A stretch of 64,000 bases of DNA, taken from contig CAYJIH010000003.1 of the NCBI GenBank assembly GCA_964370195.1, forward strand, positions 1-64,000, in the 5' to 3' direction. This stretch comes from JAAYCI01 sp964370195 (lineage in GTDB: Bacteria; Bacillota; Clostridia; Oscillospirales; Ruminococcaceae). The notes beneath the pieces were generated by a model. It saw only the letters and a program-made list of their open reading frames with translations, searched no databases and had not been told where the DNA came from. Made by a program: the position numbers and the translations under genes. Of the stretch, positions 52,631-60,547 are shown piece by piece; within the stretch, counting starts at the first letter, position 1, and each line of letters starts with the position of its first letter.

Positions 52631-54511
52631 ATGAAGCAATTTAAAGCAGAGTCAAAACGGCTGCTAGACCTTATGATCAACAGCATTTATACACACAAAG
52701 AAATCTTTTTGCGAGAGCTTATCAGCAATGCATCGGATGCAATTGATAAGATGTATTTTTTATCTTTAACAGATGACGGTGTGGCACTGTCACGCGATGA
52801 CTATGAAATCCGCTTAAGTGTAAACAAAGAGGCGCGCACGCTTACCATTTCTGATAATGGACTTGGCATGGACAAAGCCGCTTTAGAGGGAAACTTAGGT
52901 GTTATTGCTTCCAGCGGAAGCCTTGCATTTCGTAAGGAAAATGAAGCGGCTGAAGACATCGATATCATTGGCCAGTTTGGTGTTGGGTTTTACTCTGCCT
53001 TTATGGTGGCCTCTAAAGTAAGTGTGCTTAGCCGTGCGTATGGCACCAATGAGGCGTATTGCTGGGAAAGCAAAGGAGCTGAAGGGTATAGCATCAAAGA
53101 GGCACAGCGCGAAGAAGTGGGAACGGATATCATTTTGGTGCTAAAAGAAGACAGTGAAGAAGAACATTATACTGAATTTTTAGAAGAGCACCGCCTGCGT
53201 GGTCTGGTAGAAAAATATTCAGATTACATACGATACCCCATTAAAATGTCTGTGCACGAAACACGCCCTAAAGAAGGCGAAGAAAACGAATACGAAGAAG
53301 TGGAAGAGGTTCGCACGCTTAACAGCATGGTGCCCTTATGGAAACGGGATAAATCGGAGTTAACAGACGAAGATTACGCCGCTTTTTATAAAGAAAAATT
53401 CTCGGATTTTGAAGCCCCTGCCAAAGTGATTCAAAGTAAAACAGAGGGCACCGCCACATACAATTCATTGCTATTTGTGCCGGCACGCACACCGTATAAC
53501 TATTACTCAAAAGATTACGAGAAAGGCTTGCAGCTATATGCCTCCGGTGTGATGATTATGCAAAAATGTGCCGATTTATTGCCGGACCATTTTAGCTTTG
53601 TGCGCGGCCTTGTGGATAGCCAAGATCTCAGCTTAAACATCAGCCGTGAGATGCTGCAACACGATCGTCAATTGCAATTGATTCGCAAATCACTTGAGCG
53701 CAAAATACGCAGCGAACTTAGCTTGTGGCTAAAAAACGAACGCGAAACATACGAAGCGTTTTTCAAAAACTTTGGGCTACAACTTAAAGTGGGGCTTTAT
53801 CAGTCCTTCGGTGCCGAAGCAGACAACCTGAAAGACCTTTTGCTGTTTTACAGTGCCAAAGAACAAAAAATGTGCACTTTGGCTGAATATCGCGCCAATA
53901 TGCCCGAAGAACAACCGTATTTCTATTATGCAGCGGGAGACAGTGTAGAGCGTCTTGCACGCTTGCCACAAGCAGAAATGGTGCTGGATAAAGGGTATGA
54001 CTTACTGCTTCTTACAGACGATGTAGATGAGTTTTCCTTAAGCATGTTGCGCCAATACGATGAAAAAGAATTCCGCAACATTTCCGGCGATGACCTTGGC
54101 TTAGAAAGCGAAGCTGAAAAAGAAGAGATTGAAAAACAAAACGAGAGTAATAAAGATTTATTTGACTTTTTGAAAGAAAGCCTTGGCGGGCAAGTGCGCG
54201 AAGTAAAAGCGAGTGGCCGACTGAAAAACCATCCCGTTATCATCACAGCAGAAGGTGGTGTTTCGCTGGAGATGGAAAAGGTGTTAAACAACATGCCGGG
54301 CGAAAACAAGGTAGAGAGCCAAAAAGTTTTGGAAATCAACGCAGAGCATGCCCTATTTGACAAGCTACAGCATTTGTATAACGAAGACAAAGACCTTCTT
54401 AAAACGTATGCAAATTTGTTATACAATCAAGCTTTGTTAATTGAAGGGCTTCCCATTGAGGATCCTGTAGCCTTTAGCAACGAGCTAAGCCGCATTTTGG
54501 CCAAAACTTAA
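52631..54511 (+). CDS. htpG: Molecular chaperone HtpG (Hsp90)
   Basis: ATP-dependent chaperone dimer. The 626-residue protein has the Bergerat-fold N-terminus (IYTHKEIFLRELISNASDAIDK, DNGLGMD, IGQFGVGFYSAFMVA), the middle domain with VDSQDLSLNISREMLQ, and the C-terminal dimer domain. ATG follows AGGAGGAACTTTACAT. Own promoter and CIRCE operator; no co-transcribed gene. Bacillus subtilis htpG is not HrcA-controlled, so the operator is notable. Confidence 0.97.
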   Translation: MKQFKAESKRLLDLMINSIYTHKEIFLRELISNASDAIDKMYFLSLTDDGVALSRDDYEIRLSVNKEARTLTISDNGLGMDKAALEGNLGVIASSGSLAFRKENEAAEDIDIIGQFGVGFYSAFMVASKVSVLSRAYGTNEAYCWESKGAEGYSIKEAQREEVGTDIILVLKEDSEEEHYTEFLEEHRLRGLVEKYSDYIRYPIKMSVHETRPKEGEENEYEEVEEVRTLNSMVPLWKRDKSELTDEDYAAFYKEKFSDFEAPAKVIQSKTEGTATYNSLLFVPARTPYNYYSKDYEKGLQLYASGVMIMQKCADLLPDHFSFVRGLVDSQDLSLNISREMLQHDRQLQLIRKSLERKIRSELSLWLKNERETYEAFFKNFGLQLKVGLYQSFGAEADNLKDLLLFYSAKEQKMCTLAEYRANMPEEQPYFYYAAGDSVERLARLPQAEMVLDKGYDLLLLTDDVDEFSLSMLRQYDEKEFRNISGDDLGLESEAEKEEIEKQNESNKDLFDFLKESLGGQVREVKASGRLKNHPVIITAEGGVSLEMEKVLNNMPGENKVESQKVLEINAEHALFDKLQHLYNEDKDLLKTYANLLYNQALLIEGLPIEDPVAFSNELSRILAKT

Positions 54512-54710
54512 GCATAACACTGCGCTTGCGTGGGTGCTTTAAAGGCAATTTACAGAACCATGTAGCAGTAGGCAGCCCTGCATTTCCCAAAGCAACCATG
54601 AAATAAAAGACTGTGTGGCTACACAACACGAAATGAGAACCACGGGCAATAAAGAGGAATGAAACATGGCCGGCAAAATGAATGCCTAAAATTTTGTTGC
54701 AAAGAAAATG

Positions 54711-54738
54711 TTTTCATTTTCCCAAAATGTGTTATAAT
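54711..54738 (+). promoter_or_regulatory. Possible promoter of the cytidylate-kinase-like gene
   Basis: TTTTCA (54711-54716), 16-base spacer, TATAAT (54733-54738). The rest of the 271-base gap 54512-54782 shows nothing recognisable. Confidence 0.5.
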
Positions 54739-54782
54739 AGCAACACAGTCTATTTCATTATAGTTTAGGGGGAGGTTGAATC

Positions 54783-55415
54783 ATGCAAAAACCAATTGCA
54801 GTGTGTATTGCACGCGAATTTGGCAGTGGCGGCCGTGAAGTAGGCCAGCGTGTAGCAGAAAAAATGGGCATTGCTTTTTATGATAAAGAATTGTTGCATA
54901 AAGCGGCTGAAAAAAGTGGAATTGCTATTGATATGTTTGAAAAAGCAGACGAACGCCCCACCAACAGCCTTTTGTATTCGTTATCCATGGTGGCCACCGG
55001 CAGCCAATTGCCCACATCCTTTAATGAGTTTGCCTACACGTCAAATGATCGCTTGCAGTTGTATGTAACGCAAGTAATCCGAGAAGTGGCACAAGAAGGC
55101 TCTTGTGTTGTGGTAGGCCGTTGTGCAGATTATATTTTGCGCGACAACCATCGTATCTTCTCACTATTTATGCACGCAGACATCGCAAAGCGCATCGAGC
55201 GCATTTCAGCATTGCACAACGTAGATGCCGATGCAGCAAGGGCTATGATTCGTAAAACAGACCGTATTCGGTCGAATTATTATAGTTTTTATACAGACCA
55301 AGACTGGAACAACGCAAACAACTATGATTTATCGATAGATGTCGGGCGTATCGGCGTGGAGCTTTCCGCAGACATCATTTGTGAATTTTTAGAACGTTTG
55401 CCCGATGGAAAGTAA
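54783..55415 (+). CDS. Cytidylate kinase-like family protein
   Basis: A 210-residue P-loop kinase of the cytidylate-kinase-like family. The nucleotide loop reads AREFGSGGREVGQ, a variant of Walker A, and VVVGRCADYIL is also typical. The late part has KTDRIRSNYYSFYTDQDW, as in this family. True Cmk is normally encoded elsewhere, so substrate is unknown. Starts seven bases after GGGGGAGG. Followed 15 bases later by the TSCPD gene. Confidence 0.88.
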   Translation: MQKPIAVCIAREFGSGGREVGQRVAEKMGIAFYDKELLHKAAEKSGIAIDMFEKADERPTNSLLYSLSMVATGSQLPTSFNEFAYTSNDRLQLYVTQVIREVAQEGSCVVVGRCADYILRDNHRIFSLFMHADIAKRIERISALHNVDADAARAMIRKTDRIRSNYYSFYTDQDWNNANNYDLSIDVGRIGVELSADIICEFLERLPDGK

Positions 55416-55430
55416 GAAAGTGAGTACAAT

Positions 55431-55697
55431 ATGACGTACAGTAGAAACAACGAAGGTGTGTGCTCTATGAGCACAACCGTTCGACTAACAAACGATAACA
55501 TCATTGACGAAGTAAGCGTGTTGGGTGGCTGCGATGGCAGTTTAAAAGGTGTTTGTAGCTTATTGCGTGGCCGCGAGGTAGAAGAGGCCATCCGCTTACT
55601 GAAAGAAATTCGTTGCGGGAACAAAGAAACTTCATGTCCCGGCGAAATTTCAAAATGCCTAAGGGAGGCAATGGCAAAGCAAAAGGCGGTGTGTTAA
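55431..55697 (+). CDS. TSCPD domain protein
   Basis: An 88-residue protein with the TSCPD signature ETSCPGEISKCL and a Cys-rich pattern (GGCDGSLKGVCSLL, RCGNKETSCPG). The domain is also found at the end of some ribonucleotide reductases; stand-alone copies are uncharacterised. The spacing of cysteines suggests metal binding. It follows the cytidylate-kinase-like gene by 15 bases, so a nucleotide-related role is possible but unproven. Confidence 0.85.
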   Translation: MTYSRNNEGVCSMSTTVRLTNDNIIDEVSVLGGCDGSLKGVCSLLRGREVEEAIRLLKEIRCGNKETSCPGEISKCLREAMAKQKAVC

Positions 55698-55754
55698 AAA
55701 CACTGTGCTGTATAAAACATGCTTTCCGGTGCGTTTTTAATACAGTAAAAACGG

Positions 55755-55796
55755 AACAGTGTCTTTTGCAAGTGCAATAAAAAGACACTGTTTTTA
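55755..55796 (+). terminator. Terminator after the TSCPD gene
   Basis: AACAGTGTCTTTT (55755-55767) pairs with AAAAGACACTGTT (55780-55792), 12-base loop, then a T run. Confidence 0.85.
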
Positions 55797-55895
55797 TGAT
55801 TATAAAAAAGAATTCGTTTTTCACTTTGTTTTGTGATAGAATAATATCGATACAGTAAACTAGGTATTTTGTAATAAAGGAGTCGTTGTCATTTT

Positions 55896-57170
55896 ATGCA
55901 AACAGACGGTAGTATCCCGCTGATTATAGGTTTGGGTGTCCTTGTGCTTTTGTCTGCTTTTTTCTCTGCAAGCGAAACAGCCTATTCATCGTTAAACCCT
56001 GTACGCCTTAAAAGCATGATTGCCACAGGCCAACGAGTAAAAACCGCAACACGCACACTAGAACTAGCGGAAAAATACGACAAATTGCTTTCCACGGTGT
56101 TGGTGGGCAATAACATTGTAAATATTGCCGCTTCTTCGCTTGCCACCGTATTGTTTGTGGGATGGTTTGGCAATGCCGGTGTTTCTTTAGCCACACTTAT
56201 AATGACGATTCTTGTGCTGATGTTTGGCGAAGTGTCGCCCAAAACATTGGCAAAAGAACAACCGGAACAATTTGCGATGTTCGCCTCGCTTCCCTTGAAA
56301 GCGCTTAGCGTGGTGCTTAGCCCTATAAATCTTTTCTTTAGTAAGTGGAAACAATTGCTGCTGCATATGTTTCAAATCAAAGGCGTCCACAACATGACAG
56401 AAGAAGAACTGCTTGCTTACGTAAACGAAGCACACGAGGATGGCGGCATCAACGAAGTGGAAGCCGGCATGATTCGCCAAGTAATTGAATTCAACGATTT
56501 GGAAGTGGATGACATATTGACACCACGCGTGGATATGCTATCAGCCGCCCTAGACGACACACAGGAAAGCATTGAAGGGATGTTCCATGAATCCGGGTTC
56601 TCCCGCTTACCTATTTATGGTCGCTCAGAAGATGATATCAAGGGTGTGTTGCTTCAAAAAGACTATTGGTATGAAGTGAAAAAACAAGGAAAAGCACTTC
56701 AAAATGTAATAAAACCCGTTATGTTCGTAACAAAGCAAATAAAAATTTCAAAATTATTAGAACAGCTACAACAGAAAAAATGCCACATGGCCATTGTGGT
56801 GGATGAGTACGGTGGTACTTTGGGGTTGGTTACTGTAGAAGACATCCTTGAACAGTTGGTGGGCGAAATTTGGGATGAGCACGACGAGGTGGTGCAAGCC
56901 ATTGTAGAAGAATCTGAAAATTGTTATCGTGTGTTGGGCAGTGCTGACATTGACGATTTCCTAGAGGTTTTTCATTTTGACGGAGAGTTTGACAGCTCCA
57001 CCGTAGGCGGCTGGGTGGTGGAACATTTAGGCCGTTTCCCACAAAATGGAGAGGCATTTTCTTACGAAGAATGGGAAATTACCGTAACACAAACAATACG
57101 CCAGCGTGTTTTAGAAATTATGCTACAAAAAAAGCCGGAACCACAAACAGAACAAGCCGAAAGTGAATAG
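55896..57170 (+). CDS. CNNM/CorC-type transporter (HlyC/CorC family)
   Basis: A 424-residue membrane protein: DUF21/CNNM transmembrane domain (ASETAYSSLNPVRLKSM, residues 1-190, about four helices), a CBS pair (VDDILTPRVDMLSAAL and HMAIVVDEYGGTLGLVTVEDILEQLVGEI) and a C-terminal CorC_HlyC domain. The family exports or balances magnesium and other divalent ions; the name hemolysin is historical. Start ATG follows AAGGAG by about 14 bases, so translation may be weak. Single gene with terminators on both sides. Confidence 0.92.
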   Translation: MQTDGSIPLIIGLGVLVLLSAFFSASETAYSSLNPVRLKSMIATGQRVKTATRTLELAEKYDKLLSTVLVGNNIVNIAASSLATVLFVGWFGNAGVSLATLIMTILVLMFGEVSPKTLAKEQPEQFAMFASLPLKALSVVLSPINLFFSKWKQLLLHMFQIKGVHNMTEEELLAYVNEAHEDGGINEVEAGMIRQVIEFNDLEVDDILTPRVDMLSAALDDTQESIEGMFHESGFSRLPIYGRSEDDIKGVLLQKDYWYEVKKQGKALQNVIKPVMFVTKQIKISKLLEQLQQKKCHMAIVVDEYGGTLGLVTVEDILEQLVGEIWDEHDEVVQAIVEESENCYRVLGSADIDDFLEVFHFDGEFDSSTVGGWVVEHLGRFPQNGEAFSYEEWEITVTQTIRQRVLEIMLQKKPEPQTEQAESE

Positions 57171-57177
57171 TATGTTC

Positions 57178-57210
57178 AGTGGTGCAGCCAAAAGGTTGCA
57201 CCACTTTTTA
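57178..57210 (+). terminator. Terminator after the CNNM gene
   Basis: AGTGGTGCA (57178-57186) pairs with TGCACCACT (57197-57205), 10-base loop, then TTTT. Confidence 0.85.
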
Positions 57211-57239
57211 TGCAATAATACAAAAAATAGTTTGTTTGC

Positions 57240-57268
57240 TTGAAAATTTGTTAGAAACACCTTATACT
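57240..57268 (+). promoter_or_regulatory. Sigma-A promoter of the deaminase gene
   Basis: TTGAAA (57240-57245), 17-base spacer, TATACT (57263-57268). It leaves a leader of about 120 bases. Confidence 0.75.
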
Positions 57269-57271
57269 AAT

Positions 57272-57388
57272 ATACAACAGACACACTGTTACCTGCTGTA
57301 AAACCAACTATACTGTGTGGTTTAAAACGTAGCGTGCCCTGCTCGCCGTATACCAGCCGGTTTTGTAAACTAAAACAAAACGGAGGAA
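57272..57388 (+). promoter_or_regulatory. Structured leader of the deaminase gene, riboswitch candidate
   Basis: Three hairpins can be drawn: TACAACAG/CTGCTGTA (57273-57300, one mismatch), AAACCA/TGGTTT (57302-57324), and a 9- to 10-bp stem CCGGTTTTGT/ACAAAACGG (57358-57367 with 57376-57384) whose last G belongs to the GGAGG ribosome site. The last helix could hide the ribosome site. It lacks the purine riboswitch core that I know. Similarity to the xanthine-binding NMT1 class should be tested. Confidence 0.4.
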
Positions 57389-57394
57389 TGCGAA

Positions 57395-58750
57395 ATGGCT
57401 ACATCACTGCTTTTAAAAAATATCCACACTTTGGTTTGTTGTGATGCAAAAGACACGGTGCTTCATGGCGTACAGTTGCTTTGTAAGGATGGTGAAATCA
57501 CCTATATCGGAACCGATTCGTGCAATGCAGACGAGGAGATTGATGCAAGCAGAATGGTGGTGTATCCCGGGTTAATCAATACACACCATCATTTATACCA
57601 AACATTCAGCCGAAACTTGCCGGCGTTGCAAAATTTAGAATTATTCGATTGGTTGAAAGCATCCTATCAGATTTGGAAAAACTTAAATGAAGATGTGGTT
57701 TATCACAGCTCGCTAACCGGCCTTGGTGAACTATTGAAAACGGGCTGTACCACTTGTGCCGACCATCATTATGTGTTCCCAAAAGGATGCGGAGATTTAA
57801 CCGGGGCACAGTTTCGGGCCGCACAAGATTTGGGCATTCGCCTGCACGCAGCACGTGGCAGCATGGATTTAAGTGAAAAAGATGGCGGTTTGCCACCAGA
57901 CAGTGTGGTGCAAACCGTAGATGAGATTTTGCGTGATGGAGAAGACGCTGTACGCCGCTATCACGATCCGGCTCGTTTTTCTATGCGGCAAGTGATGTTA
58001 GCACCTTGCTCGCCATTCAGTGTAAGTGCCGATTTACTGCGTGAAAGCGCTATACAAGCAAGATCGCTGGGGGTTCGTTTGCACACCCATTTGGCAGAAA
58101 CCATTGATGAAGAACGCTATACCACAAAAATGAAGGGCTTGCGCCCACTGGCTTATATGGAGGAGCTTGGCTGGCTGGGCAACGACGTTTGGTATGCGCA
58201 TGGCATCCACTTTAATGATGCAGAGCTGGATTTGCTTGCGGCCACCGGCACGGGTGTTGCACATTGCCCCATTAGCAATATGAAACTAAGTTCCGGTGTT
58301 GCCAGAGTTCCGGATATGCTGCAACGCAAAGTACCTTTGGGCCTTGCTGTGGATGGCAGTTCCAGCAACGATGGTAGCAATTTACTAGAGGAGCTTCGTG
58401 TTGGCTTTTTACTGCATCGCTTAACAAGCAGCGCCGCCGCCCCTAGCGGATATGATATGTTAAAGATTGCAACGCAAGGCAGCGCACGCCTTTTAGGGCG
58501 AGATGATATTGGCAGTTTAGCGCCACACATGGCGGCCGATCTGTTTGCGCTCGATATCGACAAAATTGAATTCAATGGCGCCTGCATGGACCTAGCTGCC
58601 ATGCCGGGCACGGTAGGTGTTAAGGGCAGCGTGGACCTCACGGTGGTAAATGGCAAAGTTGTGGTGCGAAACGGGCACCTTTTACAGATAGACGAGCAAG
58701 CCGTTATCGCTCAATCCGCGCCTTTGTTACAACGATTTTTACAAAATTAA
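57395..58750 (+). CDS. Amidohydrolase, probable 8-oxoguanine deaminase-type
   Basis: A 451-residue metal-dependent deaminase of the ATZ/TRZ, guanine deaminase-like branch. Metal ligands: NTHHHLYQTF (HxH), LHTHLAET, HGIHF and the Asp in AVDGSSSNDGSN. The NTHHHLYQTFSRNLPALQN opening and SNDGSNLLEELR are characteristic of 8-oxoguanine deaminases and hydroxyatrazine hydrolases, with oxidised purine the more likely natural substrate. It would turn 8-oxoguanine into urate. No urate or xanthine genes lie beside it. ATG at 57395 follows CGGAGGAATGCGAA. Confidence 0.85.
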   Translation: MATSLLLKNIHTLVCCDAKDTVLHGVQLLCKDGEITYIGTDSCNADEEIDASRMVVYPGLINTHHHLYQTFSRNLPALQNLELFDWLKASYQIWKNLNEDVVYHSSLTGLGELLKTGCTTCADHHYVFPKGCGDLTGAQFRAAQDLGIRLHAARGSMDLSEKDGGLPPDSVVQTVDEILRDGEDAVRRYHDPARFSMRQVMLAPCSPFSVSADLLRESAIQARSLGVRLHTHLAETIDEERYTTKMKGLRPLAYMEELGWLGNDVWYAHGIHFNDAELDLLAATGTGVAHCPISNMKLSSGVARVPDMLQRKVPLGLAVDGSSSNDGSNLLEELRVGFLLHRLTSSAAAPSGYDMLKIATQGSARLLGRDDIGSLAPHMAADLFALDIDKIEFNGACMDLAAMPGTVGVKGSVDLTVVNGKVVVRNGHLLQIDEQAVIAQSAPLLQRFLQN

Positions 58751-58806
58751 GCAGTGGCCTACACAAGTTAAAATGCACTGATGATGCCCCTGTATAGACA
58801 AGCTAC

Positions 58807-58871
58807 AGTAAAAGCACCCTTTCTTTCAAAATTCTAAATAGAATTTCACCAAAAGAAAAGGTGCTTTTACT
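58807..58871. repeat. Long inverted repeat between the deaminase gene and tRNA-Arg
   Basis: AGTAAAAGCACC (58807-58818) pairs with GGTGCTTTTACT (58860-58871), enclosing an AAATTCT/AGAATTT hairpin. It may end the deaminase message, although no T run follows. The right arm runs into the first base of the tRNA -35 box. Confidence 0.55.
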
Positions 58872-58898
58872 TGACTTTGGGAACACTTGTGTTAAAAT
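58871..58898 (+). promoter_or_regulatory. Promoter of tRNA-Arg
   Basis: TTGACT (58871-58876), 16-base spacer, TAAAAT (58893-58898), 52 bases before the tRNA. Confidence 0.7.
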
Positions 58899-58950
58899 AA
58901 ATAGGTATGGTTTTGTTTTGTTTCTCAATGAGAAGAACACTTGCCAATAA

Positions 58951-59025
58951 GCGCCCATAGTTCAACGGATAGAACACTGGTCTTCTAAACCAGATATCGG
59001 GGTTCGATTCCCTGTGGGCGTGCCA
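58951..59025 (+). tRNA. tRNA-Arg (anticodon TCT)
   Basis: A complete cloverleaf: acceptor GCGCCCA pairs with TGGGCGT, the anticodon stem CTGGT/ACCAG holds the loop CTTCTAA with anticodon TCT, the T loop is GGTTCGATTCC, and the CCA end is encoded at 59023-59025. It reads AGA and AGG arginine codons. A terminator hairpin starts immediately after it. Single tRNA, no array. Confidence 0.96.
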
Positions 59026-59026
59026 T

Positions 59027-59062
59027 ATCGCCGTGAACTTTTCATGTTCACGGCGATTTTTG
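59027..59062 (+). terminator. Terminator after tRNA-Arg
   Basis: ATCGCCGTGAAC (59027-59038) pairs with GTTCACGGCGAT (59046-59057), then five T. Read-through would reach the HAD gene only 23 bases on. Confidence 0.88.
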
Positions 59063-59084
59063 TTTATAAAAAGGATGTGTGAAA

Positions 59085-59723
59085 ATGGATAAAGCTTTTA
59101 TATTTGATTTAGATGGCACGCTGCTCGACTCAATGCATGTTTGGGAAAATGTAGGATATAACTTTTTGAAATCACTTGGCATTGAAGAGCCACCGCGTGA
59201 AATCAATGATACATTAAGGCCGATGGGTGTGAAAGAATCGGCACAGTATTTGTGTGATACTTTCGGTTTTCCGCAAACACCGGAGGAGTTGATTTGTGAT
59301 TTAAACAAACAGATGGAGCGTCAATACAAGGACACAATTGAGCTAAAAGAGGGCGCCCTTGCATTTTTGCAAAAAAACGAAGGCCGCGCTATGTGTGTGG
59401 CCACAGCAACACGCAGAGATTTAGTAGAACCGGCGTTGGAGCGTTTGGGAATTGCACATTTTTTTGAATTCATCCTCACATCGTATGAGGTGGGAAACAG
59501 CAAACATGAACCTGATATTTACTTGCAATCAGCCCAAAAATTGGGGCGTTGCGCTGAGGATTGTATTGTATTCGAAGACGCCTTGCATGCGGCAAGCACC
59601 GCAAAAAAAGCAGGATTTTACGTAGTAGGTGTGCACGAAACTTGCTTTAAAAATGATCATGCCGAAATGAGTGCCCTCTGCGATGAATGGGTGGCAGACT
59701 TAAGAGAATGCACCGCGTTTTGA
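59085..59723 (+). CDS. HAD-family phosphatase (beta-phosphoglucomutase-like)
   Basis: A 212-residue HAD hydrolase of subfamily IA. The nucleophile motif is FDLDGTLLDS, followed by a helical cap, CVATATRRDL (motif II) and the acid pair in CIVFEDALHAASTAKKAG (motif IV). It removes phosphate from a small metabolite or interconverts sugar phosphates; the substrate is not predictable. ATG at 59085 follows AAAAGGA by nine bases; an in-frame GTG six bases earlier is too close to the site. Confidence 0.9.
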   Translation: MDKAFIFDLDGTLLDSMHVWENVGYNFLKSLGIEEPPREINDTLRPMGVKESAQYLCDTFGFPQTPEELICDLNKQMERQYKDTIELKEGALAFLQKNEGRAMCVATATRRDLVEPALERLGIAHFFEFILTSYEVGNSKHEPDIYLQSAQKLGRCAEDCIVFEDALHAASTAKKAGFYVVGVHETCFKNDHAEMSALCDEWVADLRECTAF

Positions 59724-59757
59724 TCCTATAACAGTGACACCCACCTTTTGGCCCCCA

Positions 59758-60316
59758 TCAAACCGACTGTTTTACCTCTACTAAAAACCGCTCGATATGT
59801 TCCACTGTGTGGACATCGTTTACAACGATCGCTTCAAACTGAAATGGTGCTAAATAAACACCTTTTTCTAGCATCGATGTAAAGAACCGGGCAAATTCTA
59901 CTGTATCTGAATGCTTCGTTGTTTCATCGCCATGCAATTCATTGTTTGTAAAAAGACAAGCAGCTTAAAGGGCCATCACCATTCCCTTTATAGGTTTCGC
60001 CCACCTCTATAGCAATTTTCACCCCTTCACACAGCTGTTCACTTCGGCGTGCTACGTGTTCATACACCGGCGTATCTTCTTTTACAAAATGTAGCACGGC
60101 AAGCCTTTCCGGTATCGACACGAGGTTATCATACAAAGTACTAGCTTCACCATCATAATATCTGCCCCCTGCTTTCCATCCGGCAGGGCTTCTTTTATGC
60201 CCTTTTTGCATTGTGATCGTCCATCCGGTAACCCCGTCTAACTCCAAAGGCTGGAGAAATAGAAACCGAAACGAGTATTTCTCAAATTTTGTCATACCAA
60301 CACCCAAAAAACGCAA
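59758..60316 (-). pseudogene. Decayed class-III aminotransferase (HemL-like) remnant
   Basis: On the minus strand the frame from 60316 to 59939 contains HemL-like pieces: ASTLYDNLVSIPERLAVLHF and TPVYEHVARRSEQLCEG. It then stops after LSCLSFYKQ. The shifted frame from about 59952 continues the same family: FTNNELHGDETTKHSDTVEF, then ARFFTSMLEKGVYLAPFQFE and a stop at 59758. The break lies in a T-rich run near 59950, so a one-base frameshift separates the last third. The catalytic lysine region and the whole N-terminal half are missing. I read it as the 3' half of a glutamate-1-semialdehyde aminomutase-type gene, dead. Confidence 0.8.
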
Positions 60317-60356
60317 TAAAAATAGATGTGTTGATTCTCAAAACCAACACATCTAT
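60316..60356 (-). terminator. Terminator of the chemoreceptor gene
   Basis: ATAGATGTGTTG (60322-60333) pairs with CAACACATCTAT (60345-60356); on the minus strand a T run (TTTTTATT) follows. It is 190 bases after the chemoreceptor stop; nothing else is seen in 60357-60547. Confidence 0.75.
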
Positions 60357-60547
60357 ACTTGCTACTATATAACGTCTTTTTTAAAGCTGCGTGCCAAATA
60401 GCACTTGTTCCATCCATTTAGCATAACACTTCGTTTACAAAAGGTTACCAGCAACCTCTGTGTGCCCCCTTCAACAAGTGCTAATGATTAATCCGTACCC
60501 CAATGCAAACTATCTGTCAATACCTTTCACCAAGGCACAACAGAACC

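Noticed and set aside
54660..54768. Short 34-codon frame after an AGAGGA site before the cytidylate-kinase-like gene
   Set aside because: It runs across the probable promoter of the next gene and has no conserved feature.
57272..57388. Classic guanine/adenine riboswitch before the deaminase
   Set aside because: The conserved three-way-junction sequences of the purine class are not present; kept only as an unclassified leader.
12508..58797. Recurring CTGTATA strings in several hairpins and promoters (12513, 16171, 44758, 55710, 58790)
   Set aside because: The copies share too few bases and lie in different contexts (loops, stems, -10 regions); most reflect the TATACT promoter consensus and A+T bias, not a repeat family.
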